This document shows, one piece after another, positions 22,887 to 35,140 of a stretch of 64,000 bases of DNA (the stretch's first letter is position 1; each line of letters opens with the position of its first letter). Source of the DNA: Distichodus sexfasciatus (lineage: Eukaryota > Chordata > Actinopteri > Characiformes > Distichodontidae); NCBI GenBank assembly GCA_032718565.1, contig JAVGVS010000008.1:3701827-3765826 (forward strand). Reading direction: 5' to 3'. The position numbers and the translations under genes are program-made. The notes beneath the pieces are model-generated. The model was not told the DNA's origin. It made no database searches and saw only the letters and a list, made by a program, of their open reading frames with translations.

Positions 22887-24580
22887 CCATGATAATGCTG
22901 ATGACTTTGGACTGGACCTTTTTGCACTCACCATTCAGCAGTGCTGGGGAGAGCAGCAGGTTGAATCTTTCCATACAGGAAGCTTACATCAAGCATTCTT
23001 AGTTATGCCCAAATCAGGTGGGAAAGGGATGGAAACCCCATGGGGATGGGTGGATTGGGCTGGGCCACTGGGTGTGCCTACTGATGAGATGAGTGACAGA
23101 CTGAGTGACTGCTGCTATTGATGTGCAGTCCGTTACCGCCACGTGCCTGGGCCCCTTGTTGGGCTAATAATGCCTTTTGTCCAATCAATAGATGGGGAGA
23201 TATTACAATACAGACATCTCTGTTTACCAAAGAACAGTAAAACAATCACCGCAATTTGATTTTTCAGTCATTACTGCAAATGTTCTTGTCCCTGCGGCAG
23301 GCCCAGGGTAATGTGAAGATTTAGAATAATTGCAATCGATGAACACATCGTTGAACACAAGGCCTGTGCACACACACTGAGGCCCTACTCAATAGCCTGT
23401 CTGATCTGTCTAGGTTCAGCACCCCCTTCTCTATGGACAGCTCCCAGCCTTAAGAGCTCTTTTTAAATGTCCTGATTCCTTTCTAAAACCCAGAAGTGAC
23501 ATTGAATTATGAGAACTTTCTAAAAAGATGTGAAAGTGCAAAAGTAATCCAAAATATGGAAGATACATTTATCTGTCTTCTAAACCGTGTAGGTTCTGTG
23601 TCAAACGGCCACCTGATATGATGGCCATTGATGAGGAAACAACTGAGAAGAACAGCTTATTTTCAGATTTTGATTGATTATACAAAGATTAAGTGTATCT
23701 GTAAAGCAAACATGTTTTTCATCTCCACATGAGATTTGGAAAACACAAGGTGCATAAAATATCTAAAGTTAGATAGCTACAATTGCAGTGCTAGTTTTTG
23801 TACATTAGAAAAAATCTTAACATCTTAGGGTTTGAGGGGTTAAATAAAAATGCCCTCCTCAAGCAAGACAAATGATACACCCCAATTTTGAGAATTCTTT
23901 GGCAATAAAACACAAGTGGAAACATTAACAAAATCCTGAGACAAACAGTTTGCTTCCGACACCCATATTTGGCACGAGATCATTCCAAACATTTTTACAG
24001 TGACCCTCGCTGCTGCTGCGTGGCAATGAACAAAAGGGAATGGAAGAGAGAGAGAGAAAAAAAGCCTGAGTGAAGCATTCCCACCCAGCTGTCCCGCTGG
24101 CCAACGTGCTGCGCGTGCTGATGAGACAATAAAGGGGAATCAAAGTTTTGGGCCATCTTCTGAAGATGATTGTATGGCAGTAGATGAAGGGCTGTACTGA
24201 GTGTGCCACAGAGACGCCCTGGCTCATTAGGGGGTGGCCTAGCTCCCCCACCAGGATGAGGGGCCCCCGTGCTGCGGCCCCCTCAGAGACCAGCTTTTGT
24301 TTCTTAATGTTCCAAGTCGATTAAGAGATGATCAGGGCTGGGGCGCTAATTAAAAAGGAGCAGGTGCCAGGGAGTAAATAGCAGCGGCGCCAGGAGGGGA
24401 TGAAGGAGCCCACAATTACTCATCCCAAACGCTCAGCCCTCATAAAGCCAAAAAGGCACAGAGACATTAAACTAATGGAGATTTACTCGCCCTGAGCAGT
24501 GCTGTCCTGAGTGTGTGTACACACATACAAAACATTCACACACACTTGACACATACATACTGTGCCTACTATGTGTGAAT
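22887..24580. other. Intergenic between duplicated segments, no gene seen
   Basis: Unique sequence containing the RE1-like site at 23415-23444. Frames at 22876-23121 and 23925-24251 have no domains. The stretch 24230-24430 is GC-rich and free of repeats, and is a candidate regulatory block only. Confidence 0.4.
23415..23444 (+). promoter_or_regulatory. Split RE1/NRSF-like element
   Basis: TTCAGCACC (23415-23423) is a perfect left half of the REST/NRSF element. GGACAGCTCC (23435-23444) matches the right half GGACAGCGCC at 9 of 10. The gap is 11 nt instead of the usual 2. Expanded-spacer RE1 sites are known, though this spacing is at or just beyond the reported range. Binding is not demonstrated. 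Confidence 0.4.
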
Positions 24581-24760
24581 GAAAGAGAGCGAGACAAACA
24601 GAGAGAGAGCGAGAGAGAGAGAGAGAGAGACAGAGAGAGGCCATATGGCTCACATCAATGACAGTGAGCGACAGGACTGAGGGAAAACATACCTCTTCAC
24701 CTTGCAATTACACATACTCACCCTCCCACACACACATACACACACTTTCTCTCTGCTCTA
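24581..24760. repeat. GA-rich then CA-rich microsatellites
   Basis: Imperfect (GA)n with GCGA interruptions covers 24581-24640. CACACACATACACACAC-type sequence covers about 24724-24748. Frames across it are shadows. Confidence 0.85.
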
Positions 24761-26988
24761 GCTTCAACCATCTGAAGAGGCTTCACACCGAACAACAAAC
24801 ACCAACTCACACTCCTCAGGTAAACAAGGATTTGGCCACTGCTGAAGATTTCTCAAGTCAAACAGACAAACCTAAAAGAGGAAAGATGACAGAAATAGCA
24901 CTATGAAACTCTGCAGTTTTGTCCTCAAGTGACTCAGAACACTGGAAGTTCTGTGTCTGCAATGTAGTTTGAGACAAAATATCACAGATCCTACAATTCT
25001 ACTATGATCGTTCCTCAAGTGATAAATCAGAAGCCATTCATAGGGAGAATAATAATGATCTATGGAATAATGGTAGGACTGGCAGACATTTCTGCTTTTC
25101 CTCAGCCATCTCCCCTACTGACAGACAGGGGGAGGTACATGAATTTTCATTAAAGTGTAACGCAGCAGAACATAAATCACTGCCTTGAATACACACTGGA
25201 GAGTGACAGACAGGGAAATAACTCTTGGTGACATGTGAGCTCAGCTCCACAATACTGTGGATTTCAGCAGGCCATCAAAGACAGTCATGCAACCTGGATT
25301 TATGCATTTTAATGTATCCTACTAGCACCATTTTGCAATATTAGATGTTGGATTTTAAAAACGTGTGCCAACATGTCCTCTTGGAGATATGTCTTGCATT
25401 GTAAGAGTGATGAAACAAGATGCTAAAACTAAACTGTAATAAAAAAAACAAGGCCAATTACAGATTTCTGTACAGTAGAACCTTTTATTCACGCCTTACT
25501 ACTTTTGATGTGAGAAAAGAGTGATTTATATAAAGTTGCTCCTCTTCGTGATGAAGGCAAAGAGATGAAGAGGAAACAAGTCCGAGCACTTTCATTTCTC
25601 CTTCAGCCTCTCTTCCTCTCTAGACAGGCTGTTGGATAGTTTGAGGTTGACCTTTTGAAGTCACCTTATGAAGTTGACAGTATTACATGTTGTAACTGTT
25701 CTTCTGTTACAACAGATTCTGTAATTCTATAGTTTCTCTTTCTATAGGTATATTTTCAAAATTGGACTGAACTTAGCTGATATTTTAATTACATTGCTGT
25801 GTTCCACTGTTAATAAACAGTGTGTTACATCTAAAAAAAAAAAATCAGTCAACACTGGCCTTTTCTGGCAGCCCAGTTCCAGATGTGACACTCACACATA
25901 AACCTCCTTCACATGTATACTGTCATTTAGAGCACTTCGGCGGAGAAGTGTTTGTCTGGGGAGCTCCAATCCGATCGATATTCCGAACGAACACCCGATC
26001 TTCCACAGACGGCTAAAGCATATTGGCTAATGCGCCAATCCATCATTATGAAGACATCATTTGTTAAAGGCAATCGCTGAATAATATTTCTCCAGCAAAG
26101 AATAATGCTTTCCAAGGCCATCGACCGTACTCCATCGGCTCACGGAGGCATGGAGCTCTACCAGCCATGACTGAGCGGAGACCCAATTTATTTTATTAAG
26201 ACATTGCCCATCTGAGTTCAGTCAATGGCGCGAGGGCCGATGTGGGGTTATGGATGGTGAAATCACCTAACTACAAAGCCAGGTGCACCGTCTATAATTG
26301 CACCTCAATTGGCTCGCATGACGCACGTCGGCAATGGTTGTAAATCTGACCTTTAAAACTGCAACAATTAAAAACGCATCAAAGAGTGACACAGTGCCTC
26401 CCACACAGGCCGGCCAGCCGCCCGCCCACACCCCGGAGGGCCAAGCGGCGGCAAGAACCAGCCTACGTTGCAGAAGTGGGGTAGCAGGGGCGCGCATCAA
26501 ATCTGAATCAAGACCACCTTTTACACAGGTGCTTCCACAGTGCAAAGACTGTTTTCATCTGCATCCATTACTGGCTGTTTGAGAGAGATAAAACAGTGTA
26601 TAGTAGTCAATAGTAAGTCATGTGACTGTCTCCGCTTCCTCTGGCTCCCCTACAGAGGGAGATGGCCGGGTGTGGAGGAGATGAAGCGAGGGGACGCCGG
26701 ATGTAGGCACGTTGCACGCTAAAGGGCTTGCAGAGCTACAGAAGCCATGGTGTAACCTTTGATTCTGTTCCCAGAGAAAAGCAGATAGGGACGGGCGCCA
26801 AGATCTGCACGTGTGTCTGCGAGGACGCCACTCGACTGGCAAGCGTGAAGTCAGATTTGTATGATAATTGACCTTGTGAATCACAAAGGCTTTATCTAGG
26901 AGACATTCTCTCTTCAGATCCAGGTGCAAAAAATCCTCATTCAGCGGCACCCTGATCACGCCATCACACCCCTCCCCACTCATCCCAT
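24761..26988. other. Intergenic, candidate regulatory block at 25900-26560
   Basis: No gene recognised. The part 25930-26560 is unique and more GC-rich, with CpG retained. It contains homeodomain-like ATTAA words and TCF-like CATCAAAG. Both strands carry short frames without domains. It reads like conserved non-coding DNA, but conservation is untested. Confidence 0.35.
25536..25642 (+). repeat. 107-bp duplicated segment, copy 2
   Basis: Direct repeat of 22780-22886, 2756 bp downstream. The differences are GTGATG to GAGATG, TCCAAG to TCCGAG and TAGAAAGG to TAGACAGG. Flanks are unrelated by eye, so the ends of homology are sharp. Confidence 0.85.
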
Positions 26989-27069
26989 TCTCTCTCTCTA
27001 TCACTGTCTCTCTCTCACTGTCTCTCTCTCTCTGACTCTCTTTTTCACAACCCACACACACATACACAA
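26989..27069. repeat. (CT)n with CA tail
   Basis: Runs of CTCTCT broken by ACTG, followed by CACACACATACAC. The 149-residue minus frame 26618-27067 starts inside this repeat. Confidence 0.9.
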
Positions 27070-30000
27070 GTAGGCATCCTCAGAAGCAAAGATGGAAGAA
27101 TTAGAGAGAGTGAGGTGGAAAGGAATGCCACTCTCTTAGAGAGCACACACAAACAGCAGCTCATTACTTCATTATTTCATGTGGTCTGAATAGCACTAAT
27201 TAGGATGTGGACTAACAAACACCACATACAAATATCAGCTCCTCTTTTCATTGCTGGGCCATTATAGCACACTACATTCATGTACTTCCTTAGAATTAAG
27301 AACATCACTCATTCGCTGGGAACGCACATGAGGCATTAACGTCATACGTGTCTGATCCACATCATGCCAGGGAAACATAAAACAAGGATTTTCAGCGCTG
27401 ATCTATTTAAACTGCTCTCTGCCCCTGGGTGGCAAATTAACAGCACATCACAAGCTTCCATATCCAGCATTCACAGTACCATACAGTACGCCACAGAACC
27501 ATAAACATGAGCAGCAAGCATACACATATTGTGGAGTGCACATTAACACTAATCACCCATTACAACACAGCTTAGAGAACCTGACATAATACTTTATGGC
27601 GTTTAGACACTCCCATGGGAGTCTTGTCTTTACAAGTCAGTGTGTGTGCTTGTCATATGTGTAAGTTACTTGAAAAGCACTACAGCAAATTATGACAATG
27701 AAAGCAGTCATGTCTACATGTAGCTGAACCTAACAACCTTGCCATTTCAAGACATCATATGATAAAGTGCGTGCTAAAACACACATGCAGACAGGCTTAT
27801 GTGAGTTCACACTGCAAAGGTGAACATATCTCTGCAGTTCTCTGCACTTTATGCAAGGCTATCTCAGGTTTCCATATGCAAAGTTATTATGTCGGCTATG
27901 TAGAAGAATGAGCGCTTTCACCGCTGCCTTCTCCGTGCGGAGGAGTGGGGAAAGCTACATTGTATTTCACAAAGAGCGCAAACAGCTACAAGTTTATGCC
28001 TGCAAAACAAAACCCCACTGTGAGCTTTCAGAAGGCATTTCATAAACAATGACTTCAATCGCTTAGAGTGACAACTAGATATAATAGCTTTCTGCCTTCC
28101 TTTCGGCACCCTGAGTACAGTTTCTGAGTTGTCTCATCAAGTACAATACGAGTAAAATGCATTGCAAAAGTACAGTACATACATGTTTCTGTATAAAAAG
28201 GCTTTTATTTTATTTTATTTTATTAAAGGCTTTAATCCTTCTGCTATGGTGCAATATTTCAGACAGGTGAGCGTTTTTAAAATGATCATTAGCGAGACCG
28301 GCGGTGAGCTCAGAGCCAAAATAGAGTCGCGTTTCATAATGTTTAATAGTGTGAGACTAATGATGACCTTAGAATGGCGGCTATTCATCCGCACATTGTC
28401 CATCAGTGCGTTTGAACCCTAAGAGGGGGAGGTTCAGTCTAATTCATCTGGCCAGGCTCTTATCTCTTCATACATTTCCTCAGGCTGCAGTTCAAGTTAC
28501 GCCACAGATCGCAGACTTAATTCCTTCAGTCCTAAATGCACATTTAAACACAGAAAATAATGTTCACAGTAACGTATATCAAAGTATATCACCTCAGCCC
28601 AGGGTGACAAAAATGAGGAGATATGAGGAGATGTGATTATGATATTTGCAAAAGACAAATGCTTGGTTGGAGATACCAGGAAAACTTCAAGAAAGCACCA
28701 AAAAAGATCTGCAGTCCATCCTGCTCCTCTACTCACAGTTCATTCTGTCAATGAGACGTATGGCATATGTGACAAATATATAAAGGAATGAGTCTGTGAT
28801 AAAACATATTCTCTGTGACCCATAAACGTTTGAGAGGTTGTGTAATTAAAATGTTAGCTGCGCTGCAGTTACAAAATGTTTAACAAGTATGATTGATCAG
28901 ACTAGTTTCCTCAGCACTGACGACCCTAGCATCTTTTGTTTCTTCTTGTTGTTGTTTTCTCATCTTGTCAGCTGCAATATTTGCTATAAAAATCATACCA
29001 CTGAGTGGAGCCAAAAAATACATTCTGTCAATAATAAACAGTTACACCCACTATAGCACTCAAAGGTGGGAGCCAGGCAAGAAAAATAAACAGTATTAAG
29101 CTGTCAGTCAACAAAATTGCATGGATCTCCATAGTGTGTGAGCGAGGCTGACGCTGCTTGTTTAAGTAGGGTGTGCCATCCCAAAGCAAGAGGAAGGGAA
29201 GGAGGAACAGCCGCACTGGAGCTTCGAGTCCACTTTCTCTCCCCAAGTGACTCGTTCTCATCATCTCACGCCAAGACCGGTCATCCACGGTCAGCGTTCC
29301 ACAGAGCCGTGAGGTCCACAGGGAGCGGTCCAGCGAATCAGACCCCTGATGGGTCACTGGCTGTATGGAGAGGCCTGAAGGGTTTGTCTAAAAGATCACT
29401 GAGACAAGTACATATACGCTTCCACACACACCACACAGACCCGCAAACACACATAAACACACACACACATGCTTTTCAAAACCCAGCCCTATTCAACCTT
29501 CTGTCTGAGTGACTCGCTCAAAGAGATTGAGGGCAGACAGTTTAAGCCATTTAAAATGAATGTATAGGAGACAAGGCAATAAGATGAAGTCAGAGGGCTC
29601 CTAAAGACAGTTTAACACATACGATATAGGGAAAGTCTGATCTTTATAAAGCTTTCTTTATCTGTTTCAGAACTGAGAGCATTCTGTTTCTCTCTTCACT
29701 TGCTTTCCTGTGGTTTGAGAAGAAATCCAAGGTAACGAGTAAAGACTTTTTCTGGCAATGTATTACTGTCCTCTCCCTCAGTCTAATTACCCATGTGTGT
29801 GAAAGCGCAGTGAGCAGCAGACTGGCTTTCAGGTGACGGTCTGCACGCAGGCCCTGGCAGAGCTGGCAGATTAGAGTTGTGTGAGAGTGAAGTGTTAATC
29901 AGAGCAGGCACATTCTCCCACCCTCTCTAATGAGCGTGCTCCTCAGAGTGAACCACAGCCTCCCTTCCCTTCACACTCCCACATACACATTGGCTTTGAG

Positions 30001-30472
30001 GAGAAGTGGTAACCATAGAAGTAAGCTGGAAGAGTTAAAGTCTGTCTGTGGCAGAACCGTCACTTGTTTCCATTGTGGTAGGTGTCTAAAAAAAGTGACA
30101 TTGTCCTTGTTTTGTGAAAACCTTAATTGCTTGAATGGAGACATAATCCTCATATTTGACTGGTTGGAAAGGCTAGAAATATAAAGAACATTATCATAGA
30201 CTGCTACTACAATTGAACTGAAATTGTGAACTGAAAGGCACATTTTCTCAAACTTAATGGGCCAATTTCCCAGTCGAGGATTAACCCTAGTCCTAGACTA
30301 GCTTTGAGTTTGAATGGTAAATCTCCATTGGCATTACAAGTTTTTCAGGTTTTACAGGTTTTCTAGAAATCAAATTTGCTTAACTATTCTCTAATTTATA
30401 GAAAAACACAATCTGCAGCTTTTAGTTGGGGCTCATCTTCAAGATTGCGCTGATCCATAAATACCTTTAAGC
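27070..30472. other. Intergenic, no gene seen
   Basis: Unique DNA with a short (TTTTA)n at about 28204-28224 and CA-rich 29428-29471. The unique block 28250-28520 and the GC-richer block 29130-29360 lack repeats. No frame has a recognisable domain. Confidence 0.45.
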
Positions 30473-30720
30473 TAGCTGGTGGTGTAACGGTGGGGTGTTC
30501 ACCCCGTGATCAGAAGGTCTTGGGTTCTGGTAAAGTTACCACTGAAGTACTCATGAGCAAGGTCCCGTCCCCAAGCACTGCTCCCCGGGCGCTGCCCATG
30601 TTAGCTGTCCACTGCTCCTTGACGGAGGGGTCAAATGCAGAGGTCACATCTCGTTGTGGTGCACTGTGTGCTGTGCTGTGCTGTGTTCACAATGACAAAT
30701 AATCACTCACTTTCATTTCA
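30473..30720 (+). mobile_element. tRNA-derived SINE with V-SINE-like central domain
   Basis: A head with box A-like GTGGTGTAACGGTGGGGTGT and box B-like GGTCTTGGGTTCTGG is followed by a body with CTCATGAGCAAGGTCCCGTC, CACTGCTCCCCGGGCGCTG and GCAGAGGTCACATCTCGTTG. It ends with CACAATGACAAATAATCACT. This arrangement matches fish SINEs that share a conserved central domain with a GAGCAAGG-type start. It is about 240 bp and near full length but diverged. The family name is from memory, not a database search. Confidence 0.75.
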
Positions 30721-32669
30721 TTATATAATCAAATTGGTCAATCAGCTTAAACTGTGTTTTGAACCTTTGATGAGCTTAACAGCAAATCAGTAAAAACAGT
30801 CAAATGGCCATTATAGATTATCTAAAAATGATGTTTTTTAGCTTTGTAATCCCTTTTCTCTAGTTTTTACACATTTCTGATGTATCATAGGTTCAAGTGG
30901 GCAATTTGGATCTTGGAGAGCTGGTGTCCAGCAGGATTTCCATACCTGTTCTAAGGTAGATACTCACCAGGAGTGACTCATAAGGTAGGATGAAAAACCT
31001 GCCCTCACTAAAACATGATTCACAGTTGTGATGAAGACAGTAGCTCAGAAGCCAACTTTTGGACAGGGATTTCTAATTAATTAGCCACATCATAATGGAC
31101 ATCTTTTAAATACATTATTTTTTCTAGGTTATTTTTAAGGCAAAGCATGGATGTCATCTTAAGATATTTTTCCTTGCTAACTGCCAGTAGAAAAATTACA
31201 AAGCAAATAACTAATAGGTAACAATTCTTACTGTTTATGCCTCAAGTAGAAGCCAAGTAAGTATACCACCTACCAGACAATATCAAGGTTCTTCATATAA
31301 CATTGTTCTAGTGGCAGCCTGCAGCTATTAGAGCAAAGCAAACACTCCCTAAAATTTTGATTTAGCCAATATCCATACCTTTCTGCTTCAGTAAACATTG
31401 TTCTGCCACGACAGATTCTCTTAGCATCCCCATCAATAACTCACTTTGAATGTGTACATCTGAATGCACTTAACAAGCAGTCAAGCCCATACCTCCTCAA
31501 GCGGAATAACCAGACGACCAGAAACAGCTTACAGGCAATTATTGTAACTGAGGTATAATTTCTCCTCTTCTTAATCTGCTGGCTGAAGAAGAGAAGTTGT
31601 AACTGTGAATTGTGGCGGGAATTTAGAGCTGGTCTCAGGTGTGGACATGTTAATAGCAGGCCAGCAGGGTCGAGAAAAGACCGCATTAGCCTGCTAATGA
31701 CCAGATTTGTGTCTCTCGACAGTGAAATTAACAACTGTGAGCTGAGAGAATACCATGCTTTCTCCTCACCGCTATCCACTGCCTTTCCCTAAAGCTTTGG
31801 ATCTAAGCTCTCTGTGGGGCTGGGCTTTAGTCAAGCCAGGCCAAAACACCCAAGCCAACCACATAGGCTGTTCCAACCCCTCATTTAATTTGAGGATTAC
31901 CTGAGAAGTGGGTGATTTACTGCCTACAATAATAGATCAGCATTGAACAGTGGTCAGAGAAATAGAGAAAAATGAGCACAGAATAATAAAATGCAACATA
32001 TCATGGCGTCTAATCTGCATTAGACAAGAAAGGTCTGTTAAACCCAGAAAATAGCAGGAAAAGCAATTCACTCATGACATGGCTGGAAAACAATTTAAAT
32101 GTATGAAGGCTGACTAATTTAATAATATCAATTATAGATGGAGTATTCTAATTTCTAGACCGTTAGTGTCAACGAGCTCTGCATTCCTTTATCTTTGCTC
32201 ATTAATCCCTCACAGGAGATAACTTTTATTTTTCATTAAAAAGAAAACTTGAGTATGTAATTTGTCTACTCCAATTTGGGGCCCTCGATAAAGTGTTCAG
32301 TCAGGTATGACAAGCAGGTGGAGTAGATTGCGGTTTGTGTTTGTGAGTACAGCTAGAGCGGGTGGAGAATTAGTATGCATCACGCCATACAGCTACACTA
32401 TCACATAACCTGAGCTGGATTCACTTCAGTCTCTCTATTCAAGCAACACTGGTCCGAAAAGATATAAAAGTTAGCTCAGGTGTCTTGTCTACACATAAAA
32501 TGGAGGACATCAGACTAAACTTTAGCAGGAATGAAATGATTTGATCATGCTTTATTTCTTCCCAGCTGACATTTTCCACAGCAACTAAAATGGGGTCAGT
32601 GATTTTTATGAGCACTGGTTCCTTTGTAGAATAAAGAGGGTAAAGGTGGTATGCTTTAACCTTAAAGCT
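30721..32669. other. Intergenic, no gene seen
   Basis: AT-rich unique sequence. The minus frame 31441-31779 (112 codons) shows no domain. Confidence 0.5.
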
Positions 32670-32689
32670 CACACACACACACACACACA
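32670..32689. repeat. (CA)n microsatellite
   Basis: About ten uninterrupted CA units. Confidence 0.95.
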
Positions 32690-33358
32690 TGCACATAAAT
32701 ATGGCCATAAATATGTACTATTTTGTACTACTTTCAACATTAACATTATTGCCTACCTGCAAAATGTAAAAATAAAAGAGCATTTTAGAAATTTTGCTGC
32801 TTATATTTTTATAGTATAGCTGGAACACGATGAATACACACATACACTCACCCAACACCCACACAGTCGGAGAGAGAGAGGCTGCCCAGAGAGACATCGA
32901 GGTGATTTGAGCACATACCCCAGTCTTTGTGATGAGAGACTGTGTCCATTTTTCAATAGCGTCTCCTCTTTACGTGTAGCCTCCATTCACCTTTCCACTG
33001 AAGCAAAGTCAATAGTCTGGACAGAATTGTGAGCTTCAGCTTTGGAGGCTAAATTCTACAAGTCATGAATCAGGATTGAACCTTCACCATTTTGCTTTTG
33101 ATGAATATTTAAAGCCCAAGAATAACAGTATTAAAAGCTAGAGGCTGCATTGATTTTCAGATGTTGGGAAGCTCATGGAGGAATTGGATGTCCCAGTCCA
33201 AATGCTGGTGTTTAAAGTGATATGTGGCTGTTTGTTTTCCAGTTTTCACTGAAGACACTAGACCGGGTAAAGACATATCATCTTCACTACTCATAAAAAT
33301 ACTGACATCTGTCTTTGTGTTTGTTTGACTGACTGACTGTTAGGTACCCTCTTCTCTT
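32690..33358. other. Intergenic, no gene seen
   Basis: Unique sequence ending in a short (GACT)n at about 33327-33340 just before the TA array. Confidence 0.5.
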
Positions 33359-33376
33359 TATATATATATATATATA

Positions 33377-33451
<75 letters not shown>
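33359..33451. repeat. (TA)n microsatellite, 93 bp
   Basis: Alternating TA with one TGTGTG interruption near 33381-33386. It could extrude as a cruciform. The Tyr-Ile frame across it is an artefact. The assembly length may be unreliable. Confidence 0.95.
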
Positions 33452-33455
<4 letters not shown>

Positions 33456-35067
33456 ATGTGAAAAATTAAACCATTTATTTACTATAGTTAAAAACATAAA
33501 CTGAGTCCAACTATGTGTTTAATGTAAGAAAAAAGTGTGGTCATACAGAACAAAAAGCAAGCTATATTTCCCCCCAGACCATTAATTCCTCTTACGTTAT
33601 AGTATATGTATGATTTTGATGTTAAAATGACAATAAAAGTAGAACTGTCCAAACATTTTAAAAACGTGAATATTTTGAGCAACCAAAACCCTATGTGACT
33701 ACAAAGGGAACTCTCTCCACAATGCATACAACAGAATAATGCAAACAAGATCTTATCCTATCATTACAGCCTTTTTCCTGTATACAAAACATCCTGGGTT
33801 CACAAGATATAAGCAATTACTAGAGTTTTGCACCTCATGTGGAGTAGAGATTAGGTATGTAACAGTAATAGTCTGTGAACTCTTAATAGAAGCCCAGATG
33901 AAAAAAAAACGACACAACAGAGAAGTACTAAACAAGATAAAATACTGAATTCATACAAAAACACAATGAGGCATATAACTACTGAAATTCCCTCTAATTG
34001 AAGCTATTTTCCCTGCCATTACTCTTTCCAAACTGCATCTCTCTTCACATGTATATAAGCCAGAAATCCCCCTGATGTGCTGCATTTCAGCCTGCAAGTT
34101 TGTGTTTTTTCCACTATCACATTCACGGGCTGTTTGCATATACACTGAAAACATTCATCTGCTCTTCTGGACCCGCAACGTGATAGACTGAGCATCTGAA
34201 TTTAAAAGAGTTCATTGTTCTCCTTTATTTTATCAGTGTATCAATTTATCTATGGAATTCAATTTAGAGGCACTATTTCAAGGGTGCTGGCTGTCTGTGT
34301 TGGGATGGTGCAGACACGGCTATTAACGCTGTCCTTCCTCCCCAGCGTGTGGGTCATTCAGATATAATCTATTTTCCAACTATTTACCGCACTGCTATGG
34401 GCACATTGATTTCAAAATGTCTCGTATGCAGCATCTCGTCTTCAGTGCACACAATGACAGATACTGATCAACAACATTGACCTTGCTCCAGTCTGCCTTT
34501 CTCAGGTCATGTTTGTCTTGGAGCTCCCTGGAAAGTGTGCCACACAAAAGTAAGCCTAGAATTGCAGAATTCTTATTTATTTTGGAGTGTAATTTACGGT
34601 TAAATGCAGAGATTAATGAAGTTCGCTTCAAAGGTTGTAATTTGTACCTTTTGACTTTTCATATAAAGAATTTAATCAATTGTAACTGAAGGTCTACATG
34701 GAAGCAACACTTTTGATGAGTTTCTTTTGAAGCCTATTAAAAAAATAAAATGAGATATTTTCTACCACAAATTGGCTTTTTTATTTCTGATTTCCTCCCA
34801 GATTGTTTTGGCTTTTAAATGTTGGTCTAATATTGTATATACAGGCTGCAGTATTGAATTAGACCAAAGGGTATCTGAAGGTTTTACACCAACCATGATT
34901 TTCTAACTGAATAAAGAAAAGCTTATAATTGCTGAAAGCAAGCATTTCTCAGAAAGGTTGGCCCAAAAAAATGTTTCAATACACGTCATGAACTGTGTCT
35001 ACTAGTTTAATAGCAACTGTGTTAGATACCTTTAGTAGTGAGTTTACATTTTAGCAACATAAGAGTA
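33452..35067. other. Intergenic, candidate conserved block at 34260-34700
   Basis: No gene recognised. The interval 34190-34700 is repeat-free, with short frames on both strands and no domain, and has the composition of a conserved non-coding element. Untested. Confidence 0.35.
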
Positions 35068-35140
35068 TTCAAGAGATTCAAGATTTTATTTGGAGAAGAA
35101 GAGCAAGTTACAAAGTACAAAATGGTGAAATGTACATACC
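35068..35140 (-). mobile_element. LINE-type 3' tail fragment, minus orientation
   Basis: Read on the minus strand, the segment ends CAAATAAAATCTTGAATCTC, the (AATCTTG)-type tail seen at 3' ends of fish L2/CR1-like retrotransposons. The same tail class occurs in plus orientation at 61851-61906. Only the 3' end is recognisable. Confidence 0.45.

Noticed and set aside
26618..27067. 149-codon minus frame
   Set aside because: The start lies in (GA)n, and the remainder has no domain and overlaps short plus frames in unrelated phase.
33291..33497. Tyr-Ile repeat frame
   Set aside because: It is the translation of a TA microsatellite.
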